From: Streptomyces sp. A2-16
Lineage (GTDB): Bacteria > Actinomycetota > Actinomycetes > Streptomycetales > Streptomycetaceae
NCBI RefSeq assembly: GCF_018128905.1
Contig: NZ_CP063808.1
Location: 3,906,001 to 3,970,000, forward strand
DNA length: 64,000 nt
Direction of reading: 5' to 3'
This document shows, one piece after another, positions 17,498 to 24,740 of this stretch; position 1 is the stretch's first letter, and every line of letters starts with the position of its first letter. The position numbers and the translations under genes are program-made. The notes under the pieces are model-generated. The model saw nothing but the letters and a program-made list of their open reading frames with translations. It was not told where the DNA came from and made no database searches.

Positions 17498-17878
17498 ATG
17501 GACGGCACGCCGCTGGAGCGGCTCGGCGCGGGCAAGTACCTGCTGCTCACCAGCTATCGCAAGAACGGCACCCCGGTCGCCACCCCCGTGTGGGTGGTCC
17601 GCGACGGGGACGCGCTCGGTGCGTGGTCGGCCGCCGACTCCTGGAAGGTGAAGCGGATCCGGGCCCGCGCGGACGTCCTCGTCGGGCCCTGCGACCTGCG
17701 GGGCAACCCGACCGGCGACCAGGTCCCGGCCACGGCGGAGATCTGCGACGCGGCGACCACCGCCCGTTACCGGAAGCTCCTGGCCCGGAAGTACGGCATC
17801 CTCGGCCGCCTCACGCTCCTCGGCAGCAGGCTGCGCCGCGGGTCGGACGGGACGGTCGGGATCCGCGTGACCCTGTGA
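17498..17878 (+). CDS. PPOX-class F420-dependent oxidoreductase
   Basis: A 126-residue protein of the flavin/deazaflavin-binding split-barrel family. Diagnostic segments are YLLLTSYRKNGTPVATPVW at the start, WKVKRIRARADVLVGPCD in the middle and a C-terminal basic helix. Members of this actinobacterial group bind coenzyme F420 (sometimes FMN or biliverdin) and reduce assorted cytoplasmic substrates. The length is typical. No F420 biosynthesis gene is nearby. It converges on a large secreted hydrolase gene across a perfect hairpin. Confidence 0.82.
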   Translation: MDGTPLERLGAGKYLLLTSYRKNGTPVATPVWVVRDGDALGAWSAADSWKVKRIRARADVLVGPCDLRGNPTGDQVPATAEICDAATTARYRKLLARKYGILGRLTLLGSRLRRGSDGTVGIRVTL

Positions 17879-17883
17879 CGAAC

Positions 17884-17906
17884 GGGGCCCGGTCGGACCG
17901 GGCCCC
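17884..17906. terminator. Perfect hairpin between convergent genes, likely bidirectional terminator
   Basis: The arms GGGGCCCGGTC and GACCGGGCCCC are exact inverted repeats around a single base; in RNA a nine-pair stem with a five-base loop would form. It starts six bases after the stop of the PPOX gene and 39 bases beyond the stop of the convergent hydrolase gene. There is no U-run, as is usual for Streptomyces terminators. Confidence 0.7.
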
Positions 17907-17945
17907 GCACAAACGGTCAGCGCGCACTGCCGTACGGCAGTGTGA

Positions 17946-20714
17946 TCACGGCCGGTCGAGCACCGTGCCCGTCAGCGCCGGCCGGTCGGGCAGCGGATCG
18001 GCGTTGTCGTCGGTCAGCGCGAGGCGCATCGACTCGGTCGGCTCGGCCACCTGGTCCCGGACGGTCGGCGTGATGAAGTCCACGCTGGTGCTCCCCTGGG
18101 GGATGTTCAGCCACACCCACAGGTTCGCGTCCGACAGCCGGCGCTCGGGGTCGGGCACATCACCGGACCAGTCCGCGAGCCACTGCGGGTCCACGTCCTT
18201 GGTGGACAGTTCGGTGCCCTCGGTGACCGGAAGCACCCGCACCGGCTGCCAGATGTCCACCGCCACGGGCGCGTCGATGGACAGCCGCCAGGTCAGCGTC
18301 TCTCCCTCGGTCACCCGGTCCGCGACCGGCGACAGGGTGATCACCGGCTCGGGGTCGTCGTTCTCGACGGTGAGCCCGCCCCGGTGCTTGCCGATGACGG
18401 CGTTGTGGACGGCCTTGACCGCGATGTCGTGCTGCATGTCATCGCCGTAGGCGGTGTCACCCTTCACCTCGACCGGTACGTCGATCGCGTGGCTGCCGGG
18501 CCGCACCGTGACCAGTTTGCTCTGGGCCCGCCCGCTGCCCGGTTCGATGACGTACACCCGGACCTGGCCGCTGCCGTGCCCGGAGATCCCGACCGGGATC
18601 CGGTAGGTGCGGGTGCCCGAGTCACCTTCCTTGACGATCGTGCGGCCCACGTCGACGCGGGGCAGCGCGGCCGCCTTGACCGCGGGAGTGCCCGGCGCCC
18701 AGCCCCACGCGTCCATCAGCCAGGCCTGCCCGGACCGCGAACGGGGCGTCAGCTCCAGGGACTTGACGTGCCGGAGGTCGAGTCCGGCCCGGGTCGCCGC
18801 CGTCAGCGGGACCCGCACCTCCTGAGCCCAGTAGGACGCGGTCCGCTCGGAGCCAGGCAGGCCCGCGACCTCGGCCCGGCCCAGAGTCACCCGGCGGCCG
18901 GCCGAGTCGGTGACGGACACGTCGAACTTCGTGCCGGTGGTGTTCGGCGGCACGAAGACCCGCAACGCGAGCTTCTGGGAACCGTGCAGGGAGAGCGGCT
19001 TTGCGGGGGTGACGCGTGCGGCCGTGCCCGGTGCGGACCACTTCAGGTCCACGGCGCTGCGGCCGGTCTCCTTCTCCGTCTCCCACCACGCGAAGTGCGG
19101 GGACGAGCCGGGGGTCTCCGGGTTCAGGCAGGCCACGGACGGGTCCGGGTCGACCGCCGAGCACAGCCGGGCACCGGTCACCTTGGCCCCGGCGTCCGGC
19201 AGGAAGCCGCCGCTGCGGCGGCCGCCGACCGCATGGGTCAGCACTCGCGCCGGGTCGGCGGACGGAGCCCGCTTGCCGGAACCGTCGAGCAGCGGAAGCA
19301 CCCGGTCGTCCCCGGCGACGAAGAGCCGGGCCGCCGCGGCGATGTAGGTGGAGCCCGCCTTGTGCTGCTGGGCGGCGGTCAGCCGGGTCGCGGCGCCCGG
19401 CGAGCACACCGGGTCCGGCTGCTCGGGGTCGGTCCCGAAGTCGTCATCGGCGGGCGCCTCGGCCTCGCCCGGGGTCCACTCGCTGTTGAAGAAGTTGTGG
19501 TTGGCGCCGACGACATAGACCGCGCTGTGCAGGGCGGTGCCCCGGCTGACGCCTCGGGTGCCGTCGACGAAGTCCTCGCCCTGGAGGTCGGAGACATCGC
19601 CGTCGCAGCCCGGCAGCAGCGTCACGGACGGCACGTCGGCGACGGGATTCTGGCCGAAGATCGTCGGTCCGATGAGCACGGTCCCGCGTACCTTCCAGCG
19701 CACCGGCCCCCGGTAGCCGTCCTCGGCGGCGGGCGGCGGGTACAGACTGTCCATGGCGGCCCGGTTGACGCCCTCGCCGCCGCGCGAGTGGCCGACGAGC
19801 AGGACCCGGGAGAGGTCGGCCTTCGGCGCCCGGCGCACGGCGGCCGGGGCGGTGGAGGGGCGGGCGGCCCAGTCGGCCCAGCGGGCGAGATGCTGCCGCA
19901 CCAGCGAGGAACGCGCCTGCGCGCCGGCGTCCTCGGCCTGCCAGTCCTGGGCGTTGATGCCGTTCGCCGAGATCGACACGGTCACATAGCCCTGGGAGGC
20001 CAGGAGTTGCTGGTCGCGCAGATAGCCCTTGTCACTGGGGATCGGCTTGTAGCCGTTCGCGCAGGGCCAGTCGCCGCTCGTGTCGTCCTCGCTGCCCGGC
20101 TTGTAGCAGGTGGAGTGGCGGCCGTGCAGGAACAGTGCGAGGGGCCGGCTGCCGGTGGCACCCTTCGGCGCCACCACCTGGGCACTCATCTCGATCGGGG
20201 TGGCGAATCCCGGAAGGCGCACGGGGGCGAGGTCGTACGAGCCGGTGGTCGTGCGGTACGAGCCGGGCTTGCCGGGATCGACATTGTTCGCCGGCGCCTG
20301 CGCGGGGAGGCGCGCCCCTCGTGCGTCGGACCTGCCCGGCTCCTCGGCCGCCGCGTCCAACCGGCGTCCCGCGGCGGTGACTTGCAGGTCCGTCAGTCCG
20401 GTGGGCCCGGCCTCGTCGAGGGCGAGGCGGAAGGTCCGGCCGTCCTTCGCCGGCTTCGGCACCCCGAGCAGCCGGTCGCCCGCGCGGAACTCGACGCGCG
20501 CGTCCCCCATGGGCACGGATTTCGGCGCGCGCCAGACCAGCTCACGCGCCCCGTGCTTCCCGTCGATCCGCCATCCCGGCGGAAGTCCGTTGTCGTCCGC
20601 AGCGCTCAACACGCCTGCATGGGAAGGCTGTTGAGCCTGTGCCAGTCCGGGCGCGCCCGCCAGGGCCGCCAGCACCGCCACGGCGGTCACACTTATTCGC
20701 CGGGCACGGATCAA
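17946..20714 (-). CDS. Large secreted alpha/beta hydrolase with C-terminal Calx-beta-like domains
   Basis: I start it at the TTG at 20714, because GAGGAGA lies just upstream and the reading then begins with a signal peptide (IRARRISVTAVAVLAAL, ending AQAQ). The 922-residue product has a beta-rich N-terminal region, then an alpha/beta hydrolase core: FLHGRHSTC near the oxyanion hole, nucleophile S310 in GHSRGGEG, acidic residues in PGCDGDVSD, and a likely catalytic His in GANHNFF. About 270 C-terminal residues form two repeats that resemble Calx-beta domains (VKEGDSGT, then VENDDPEP, then VTEGETLTW). It should act outside the cell on an ester or amide; the substrate is unknown. Confidence 0.82.
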   Translation of the reverse strand: MIRARRISVTAVAVLAALAGAPGLAQAQQPSHAGVLSAADDNGLPPGWRIDGKHGARELVWRAPKSVPMGDARVEFRAGDRLLGVPKPAKDGRTFRLALDEAGPTGLTDLQVTAAGRRLDAAAEEPGRSDARGARLPAQAPANNVDPGKPGSYRTTTGSYDLAPVRLPGFATPIEMSAQVVAPKGATGSRPLALFLHGRHSTCYKPGSEDDTSGDWPCANGYKPIPSDKGYLRDQQLLASQGYVTVSISANGINAQDWQAEDAGAQARSSLVRQHLARWADWAARPSTAPAAVRRAPKADLSRVLLVGHSRGGEGVNRAAMDSLYPPPAAEDGYRGPVRWKVRGTVLIGPTIFGQNPVADVPSVTLLPGCDGDVSDLQGEDFVDGTRGVSRGTALHSAVYVVGANHNFFNSEWTPGEAEAPADDDFGTDPEQPDPVCSPGAATRLTAAQQHKAGSTYIAAAARLFVAGDDRVLPLLDGSGKRAPSADPARVLTHAVGGRRSGGFLPDAGAKVTGARLCSAVDPDPSVACLNPETPGSSPHFAWWETEKETGRSAVDLKWSAPGTAARVTPAKPLSLHGSQKLALRVFVPPNTTGTKFDVSVTDSAGRRVTLGRAEVAGLPGSERTASYWAQEVRVPLTAATRAGLDLRHVKSLELTPRSRSGQAWLMDAWGWAPGTPAVKAAALPRVDVGRTIVKEGDSGTRTYRIPVGISGHGSGQVRVYVIEPGSGRAQSKLVTVRPGSHAIDVPVEVKGDTAYGDDMQHDIAVKAVHNAVIGKHRGGLTVENDDPEPVITLSPVADRVTEGETLTWRLSIDAPVAVDIWQPVRVLPVTEGTELSTKDVDPQWLADWSGDVPDPERRLSDANLWVWLNIPQGSTSVDFITPTVRDQVAEPTESMRLALTDDNADPLPDRPALTGTVLDRP

Positions 20715-21168
20715 TGGTTCTCTCCTCAAAACCCCGTGCGCAGACGTCCCGTCGGTCCCGGGCGCCTCTCGCGTCACGTAGGACGGGGCAGAGGTGTCTG
20801 TGGGTTGTCTGTGCGAGGCCGTCGTCCGTGGGTGAGCGATGTGATCAAGCCAGCGGAGCGGCGGGGACCAACGGGTCACTCGGGGTCGTCGAGGACGACA
20901 AGGTCCTGCTGGTCCTGCACGCCCGGGGCGCCACGACGACGTGCCACCTCACCGCCAACTCCCCACGGGAGGGCTACCGGGGCATGTCCGACGGCAGCGC
21001 GGGGCGGCTGGAACCGGAGGTCGAGGAGAGCCGCCGGCGGGCGCCCCGGACCAGGGTCACTCGTGGTCCCCGGCCCCGGCGCCCGCGGTGCCGCAACGCA
21101 TCCCACGGCCAGGCCGTCGGACGGGACGGGGCCGAAGAGCTGTACAGGCGAACTCAGTTGAGGGAGCG
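20715..21168. other. Intergenic region, possibly with a decayed reading frame
   Basis: The left end holds the promoter of the TTG-started hydrolase. From about 20876 a plus-strand frame reads as a short protein-like stretch (GVVEDDKVLLVLHARG) but has no start codon with a ribosome site and soon becomes Arg/Pro-rich. It may be a gene remnant. No intact gene or clear hairpin is seen. Confidence 0.35.
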
Positions 21169-21582
21169 TCAGCTCCAGGCGCGGTAGGGCTCGTCGAGCA
21201 GTTGGAAGACCGGCTCGCCGCGGACCGGGTCCTTCGCCGTCGCCATCCGCACCCGGTCCCCGCTGTGGATCGCGGCGGGCGGGCCCATCACCCGGCCCCG
21301 GACCACGAAGCCCTCGGACAGTTCGATCAGCGACACATTGCGGGCGGCCGGGGTGTTGCGGTGGACCACCGTGGCGTGGCGGACCGTGCCCACGCCCTCG
21401 CTGCGCTCCGTGCGCAGGTCGCCGCCCTGGCAGACCGGACACAGCAGCCGGTGGTACATCGCCGTACCGCACCAGGTGCAGCGCTGGAAGAGAATCGCGT
21501 CCGTGGCCGGGGCGGCGGGCTCGAGAACGCCCGTCCCGGAGCCGCCTGCCTGACGGGCAAAGGTTCCTGAGTGGTGGTACAC
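21169..21582 (-). CDS. Zinc-ribbon OB-fold (DUF35-type) protein
   Basis: Start is the GTG at 21582, nine bases after GGGAG; longer versions lack a ribosome site. The 137-residue protein has an N-terminal rubredoxin-like zinc ribbon (CTWCGTAMYHRLLCPVC, two CxxC pairs) and a C-terminal OB fold ending LLDEPYRAWS. This is the DUF35/ChsH2-C type, which usually partners thiolase-like or acyl-CoA enzymes and binds CoA esters. No thiolase gene is adjacent. Its promoter carries two palindromes that match those in front of the neighbouring tetR gene, so it is very likely controlled by that regulator. Confidence 0.85.
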   Translation of the reverse strand: MYHHSGTFARQAGGSGTGVLEPAAPATDAILFQRCTWCGTAMYHRLLCPVCQGGDLRTERSEGVGTVRHATVVHRNTPAARNVSLIELSEGFVVRGRVMGPPAAIHSGDRVRMATAKDPVRGEPVFQLLDEPYRAWS

Positions 21583-21675
21583 GCTCGTCAACTCCCTGCG
21601 CTCGGCCGGAATCCCACGTGCCCGGGTAACCGTGCACGGACGTGCGCGGCTCCCTGTGCCGCCGTGCACGCCGTC

Positions 21676-21717
21676 AGCGTATGGCACTGAGTGCCAGCCG
21701 TAAAGGTACTGGGTACC
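21676..21717 (-). promoter_or_regulatory. Promoter of the OB-fold gene with two TetR-type operators
   Basis: On the minus strand TTTACG (21699-21704), a 17-base spacer and TACGCT (21676-21681) form a promoter. The spacer is almost filled by the perfect 15-bp palindrome TGGCACTGAGTGCCA (21682-21696). A second palindrome, GGTACTGGGTACC (21705-21717), abuts the -35. Their centres are 22 bp apart, two helical turns, so two dimers could bind side by side and block RNA polymerase. Confidence 0.75.
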
Positions 21718-21768
21718 CTCTTTTTGCCGGGCGCCCGGGATGAGCCCCCCCGTAGGGCCGAGGCAGGC

Positions 21769-22458
21769 TCAGGCCCCGTCCAGGGTGGACTCGATCTCCT
21801 GGACCACCCGCCACAACGGGGCACCGCGCCGGGAGACGATCACCACCACGTCCTCGGGCCGCTCGTCGGCGGCCGGCGCTCCGGGCGCCCCGAAGGCCGC
21901 CTGCACATAGCCGAGCGCGTGCTCCACCGCCTGCTCCGCGTCGCCCTGTCCGTCCGAGCGCAGCCAGGACCGCAGGGCGTTGTTGTGCGCGGCGGCCACG
22001 GCGGCCGCGATCACGTCGGCCCGCAGCGTCCCGTCGTGCAGACCCTTCAGGCGCCCGCGCAGGTACTCGGCGAAGGAGCGCTCGTAGCGCCACACCACGG
22101 ACAGCTCGTAGGCGCGCAGACCGGGCACCTGCTTGGTGAGCCGGTAGCGCTGCACGGAGAAGTCCGGGTTCTCGGTGTACATGCGCAGCACCAGCCGCAC
22201 CGCCTCGCAGACCCGCTCCAGGGGATCGCACCCGGGGTCGCTCGCCGCCAGGAAGGCCGTCATGTCGGTCAGGCACCGCTCGTGGTCGGGGAAGACCACG
22301 TCCTCCTTGGACGGGAAGTACCGGAAGAACGAGCGGCGCCCGACTCCGGCGAGCGCGACGATGTCGTCGACGGTGGTCTGCTCGTAACCCCGTTCCAGGA
22401 ACAGCTGGAAGGCGGCCGCGACCAGCGCGTCCCGCATGGCGGGCTTGGTGGAGCTCAT
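21769..22458 (-). CDS. TetR-family transcriptional regulator
   Basis: A 229-residue protein starting at the ATG at 22458. The N-terminal helix-turn-helix reads FLERGYEQTTVDDIVALAGVGRRSFFRYFPSKEDVVF, a textbook TetR domain; the remainder is an all-helical ligand domain. No ribosome site precedes the ATG, and TACGTT lies seven bases upstream, so the mRNA may be leaderless. It sits between the OB-fold gene and the divergent ATP-grasp gene, both of which have the same operator type in front of them. It most likely represses itself and both neighbours until an acyl-type or other small ligand binds. Confidence 0.9.
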   Translation of the reverse strand: MSSTKPAMRDALVAAAFQLFLERGYEQTTVDDIVALAGVGRRSFFRYFPSKEDVVFPDHERCLTDMTAFLAASDPGCDPLERVCEAVRLVLRMYTENPDFSVQRYRLTKQVPGLRAYELSVVWRYERSFAEYLRGRLKGLHDGTLRADVIAAAVAAAHNNALRSWLRSDGQGDAEQAVEHALGYVQAAFGAPGAPAADERPEDVVVIVSRRGAPLWRVVQEIESTLDGA

Positions 22459-22465
22459 GGTCGCG

Positions 22466-22566
22466 AACGTAGCACCTGAACCACTCGGATGGCACTGGGT
22501 GCAGCCTGACGAGGGAACTGAGTGCTTTCTTTCGCGTTGTCCGGCAGGTGCCGCCCCGCATACGAT
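22466..22566. promoter_or_regulatory. Divergent promoters of tetR and the ATP-grasp gene with two operators
   Basis: For tetR (minus), TACGTT at 22466-22471 is the -10, seven bases before the ATG. For the ATP-grasp gene (plus), TTGTCC (22537-22542), 18 bases, and TACGAT (22561-22566) form a good promoter. Operator copies GGCACTGGGTGCA (22491-22503) and GGAACTGAGTGCT (22514-22526) lie between; the first covers the tetR -35 region and the second lies just upstream of the other -35. Their centres are 23 bp apart. Confidence 0.65.
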
Positions 22567-22593
22567 CGGCGCCCGCCCGCCGAGGAGTCCCGC

Positions 22594-23427
22594 ATGCCCC
22601 GCCGCCCCACCCTGCTCTACGTCACCGACCTGGCCTACCAGGCCCGCGGGCGCCGCTACTGCGACGAGGACATCCTCCTCGGCGCACGCCTCAGGGAGGA
22701 CTTCGACCTCGCCCTGTGCCACCCGCGTGACGCCGGAGCGCTGGCGGACGCCTTCGACGCCGTCGTCGTGCGCAACAGCGGGCCGGTCCTGGCATACCAG
22801 GACGCCTACGACGCGTTCCGCGAGCGGGCGCTGCGAGCCGGCACGCGGGTCTACAACCCGCTGTGCGGCAAGGCGGACATGGCGGGGAAGCAGTACCTGC
22901 TCGACCTCACGGCCGCCGGACTCCCCGTCATTCCGACCGCCGACCGCGCCGAGGACCTGGACCGGCTGCCCGCGGCGGACCGGTACGTCGTCAAGCCCCG
23001 GCTCGGCGCCGACTCCATCGGCCTGCGGATCGTCCCCGCCGACGAGGTGCGCGACCACATCGACGGGCAGGTCCTCGTCCAGCCCTGCGTCGACTTCGCC
23101 TACGAGGTGTCCTTCTACTTCGTCGACCACGACTTCCAGTACGCCCTGTACGCCCCGCACGCCGACCGCCGCTGGGCGCTGGAGCCGTACCGGCCCACCC
23201 CCGACGACCTGGAGTTCGCCCGGCGCTTCATCGACTGGAACACCCTCGATCACGGCATCCAGCGCGTGGACGCCTGCCGGGCCCCGGGCGGCGAACTCCT
23301 GCTGGTCGAACTGGAGGACCTCAACCCCTACCTCTCCCTGGACGTCCTGGACGACGAGGGCAGGGATGCCTTCGTCGTGGCGATGAAGGCATCCCTGCAC
23401 CGCTTCCTCGCTTCCGCTCCCCGCTGA
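22594..23427 (+). CDS. ATP-grasp-like protein of unknown function
   Basis: The ATG at 22594 follows GAGGAG. The 277-residue soluble protein has an ATP-grasp layout: an N-terminal Rossmann-like part (LLYVTDLAYQARG), then DRYVVKPRLGADSIGLRI, whose Lys and glycine-rich loop fit the nucleotide-binding strand, then QPCVDFAYEVSFYFV, and a metal-site-like LVELEDLNPYLSLD near the C terminus. ATP-grasp enzymes join a carboxylate to an amine or thiol through an acyl phosphate. The substrate cannot be read. It is divergent from tetR and shares its operators, linking it functionally to the OB-fold protein. Confidence 0.72.
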   Translation: MPRRPTLLYVTDLAYQARGRRYCDEDILLGARLREDFDLALCHPRDAGALADAFDAVVVRNSGPVLAYQDAYDAFRERALRAGTRVYNPLCGKADMAGKQYLLDLTAAGLPVIPTADRAEDLDRLPAADRYVVKPRLGADSIGLRIVPADEVRDHIDGQVLVQPCVDFAYEVSFYFVDHDFQYALYAPHADRRWALEPYRPTPDDLEFARRFIDWNTLDHGIQRVDACRAPGGELLLVELEDLNPYLSLDVLDDEGRDAFVVAMKASLHRFLASAPR

Positions 23428-23538
23428 GCGGCAGCCCCCGGGAACAGGGCGCAAGCGCTGAACTCCCGGGCCCCTGGCGCCGTATCACTCCCCGGGGGAC
23501 GGCTCAGACCCGTGTGCGCGGGACGGAAGGAGACCAGG

Positions 23539-24210
23539 ATGCCGACACCGTCCGACCGAGGGGCGTCGCCGGACCGGACACCTCTCGAACCCATCCGGGT
23601 GCTGCGTCCGCGCCGCACCGACGCGCTCGCGGAGCTCATGAAGGACGTGCCGCCCCGGGTGCCCGTCGGATTCGAGTCCTTCACGCGGTCCGGCCCGCCG
23701 TCCGGAGCCGAGGAGGCGACCGAGGAACTGCCGCCCGTCAGGGAGGAGCGCGACCGCATCAGGGGATCCCGCGACATGGCGCGCGGACGGGTGCCGGGAC
23801 TGCGCCGCACGGCGGTCGCGGCGGCCGTGACCGCGGCCGCGGTGATCGGCTTCGGCAGCGCGCTGCTGCTCGCCGGGCGCGGGGAGAGCACCGCCGCCGC
23901 GGCCCCGCGGCCGACCGGGACCGCCTCCGCGGCCCCCACGCCCACCCCGACGGTCTCCGGCGCTACCGACCCGGACGGCCCCGGCACCCTCCGCCAGGGA
24001 GACAGCGGCCCCGAGGTGAGCGACCTGCAGGAACGCCTCAGGCGCATTCCGAACGTCTACGACAACGGCTCCACCGACGGCACCTACGACCCGACCCTGA
24101 CCGCCGCCGTTGCCCGCTTCCAGCTCTGGTACGGCATCCGCGGCGACGAGGACGGTGTGTACGGCGACGACACACGGCGGGACCTGGAGTCCCGTACGGG
24201 CGGTGGCTGA
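23539..24210 (+). CDS. Membrane-anchored peptidoglycan-binding (PG_binding_1) protein
   Basis: GGAAGGAG precedes the ATG at 23539. The 223-residue protein has an acidic/basic cytoplasmic N-terminal part of about 85 residues, one transmembrane helix (AAAVTAAAVIGFGSALLLA), a Pro/Thr/Ala-rich extracellular linker, and a C-terminal peptidoglycan-binding domain (LRQGDSGPEVSDLQERLRRI, then FQLWYGIRGDEDGVYG). It has no enzymatic domain. The design, cytoplasmic part plus wall-binding part, suggests a link between the cell wall and an intracellular partner. Confidence 0.82.
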   Translation: MPTPSDRGASPDRTPLEPIRVLRPRRTDALAELMKDVPPRVPVGFESFTRSGPPSGAEEATEELPPVREERDRIRGSRDMARGRVPGLRRTAVAAAVTAAAVIGFGSALLLAGRGESTAAAAPRPTGTASAAPTPTPTVSGATDPDGPGTLRQGDSGPEVSDLQERLRRIPNVYDNGSTDGTYDPTLTAAVARFQLWYGIRGDEDGVYGDDTRRDLESRTGGG

Positions 24211-24228
24211 TCGAGGAGGATGGCGGGC

Positions 24229-24711
24229 ATGGACGCCTTCCTCGACCGGCTCGACCCCGACATGTGCGTCGTGACCGCCGCCGCGGGCGGCGAGCGCGCG
24301 GGCTGTCTCGTCGGGTTCGCCTCCCAGTGCTCGATGGAGCCGGTGCGCTACGTGGTGTGGCTGTCGAAGGCCAACCGCACCTACCGCGTGGCCCGCACCG
24401 CGGACCGCCTCGCCGTCCATCTGCTCACCCGTGAACAGCGGGGCCTCGCCGAGCTGTTCGGTGGGGAGACGGGAGACCTGACGGACAAGTTCGCCCGGGT
24501 CCGCCGACGCGAGGAGGCCGGCGGGGCCGTCGTACTGGAGGAGGCGGCGGCCTGGTTTGTCGGCACGGTGGTGCTGCGCGTCGACGGTGGTGACCACGTC
24601 GGGTTCGTCCTGGAGCCGCAGGCGTGGGGCGAGCGCGCGGACACCGGGGGTGCGAGGCTGCTGCGGTTGTCCGACGCGATCTCCATCCCGCCCGGCCACC
24701 CGGCGGACTGA
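24229..24711 (+). CDS. Flavin-reductase-like split-barrel protein
   Basis: The ATG at 24229 is nine bases after GAGGAGG; the ATG at 24220 is too close to that site. The 160-residue product matches flavin reductase-like domains that bind FMN: GCLVGFASQCSMEPVRYVVWLSKANRTY near the N terminus and LAVHLLTREQRGLAELFGGE in the middle. Such proteins supply reduced flavin or act as small oxidoreductases. The gene begins 18 bases after the peptidoglycan-binding gene and may be cotranscribed with it; no monooxygenase partner is adjacent. Confidence 0.8.
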   Translation: MDAFLDRLDPDMCVVTAAAGGERAGCLVGFASQCSMEPVRYVVWLSKANRTYRVARTADRLAVHLLTREQRGLAELFGGETGDLTDKFARVRRREEAGGAVVLEEAAAWFVGTVVLRVDGGDHVGFVLEPQAWGERADTGGARLLRLSDAISIPPGHPAD

Positions 24712-24740
24712 GCCCGGCGAACGGCACCGCGCGCCCCGGC

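Noticed and set aside
20639..21187. Plus-strand frame with a short protein-like part near 20876.
   Set aside because: No start with a ribosome site; most of it is low-complexity Arg/Pro sequence. At best a gene remnant.
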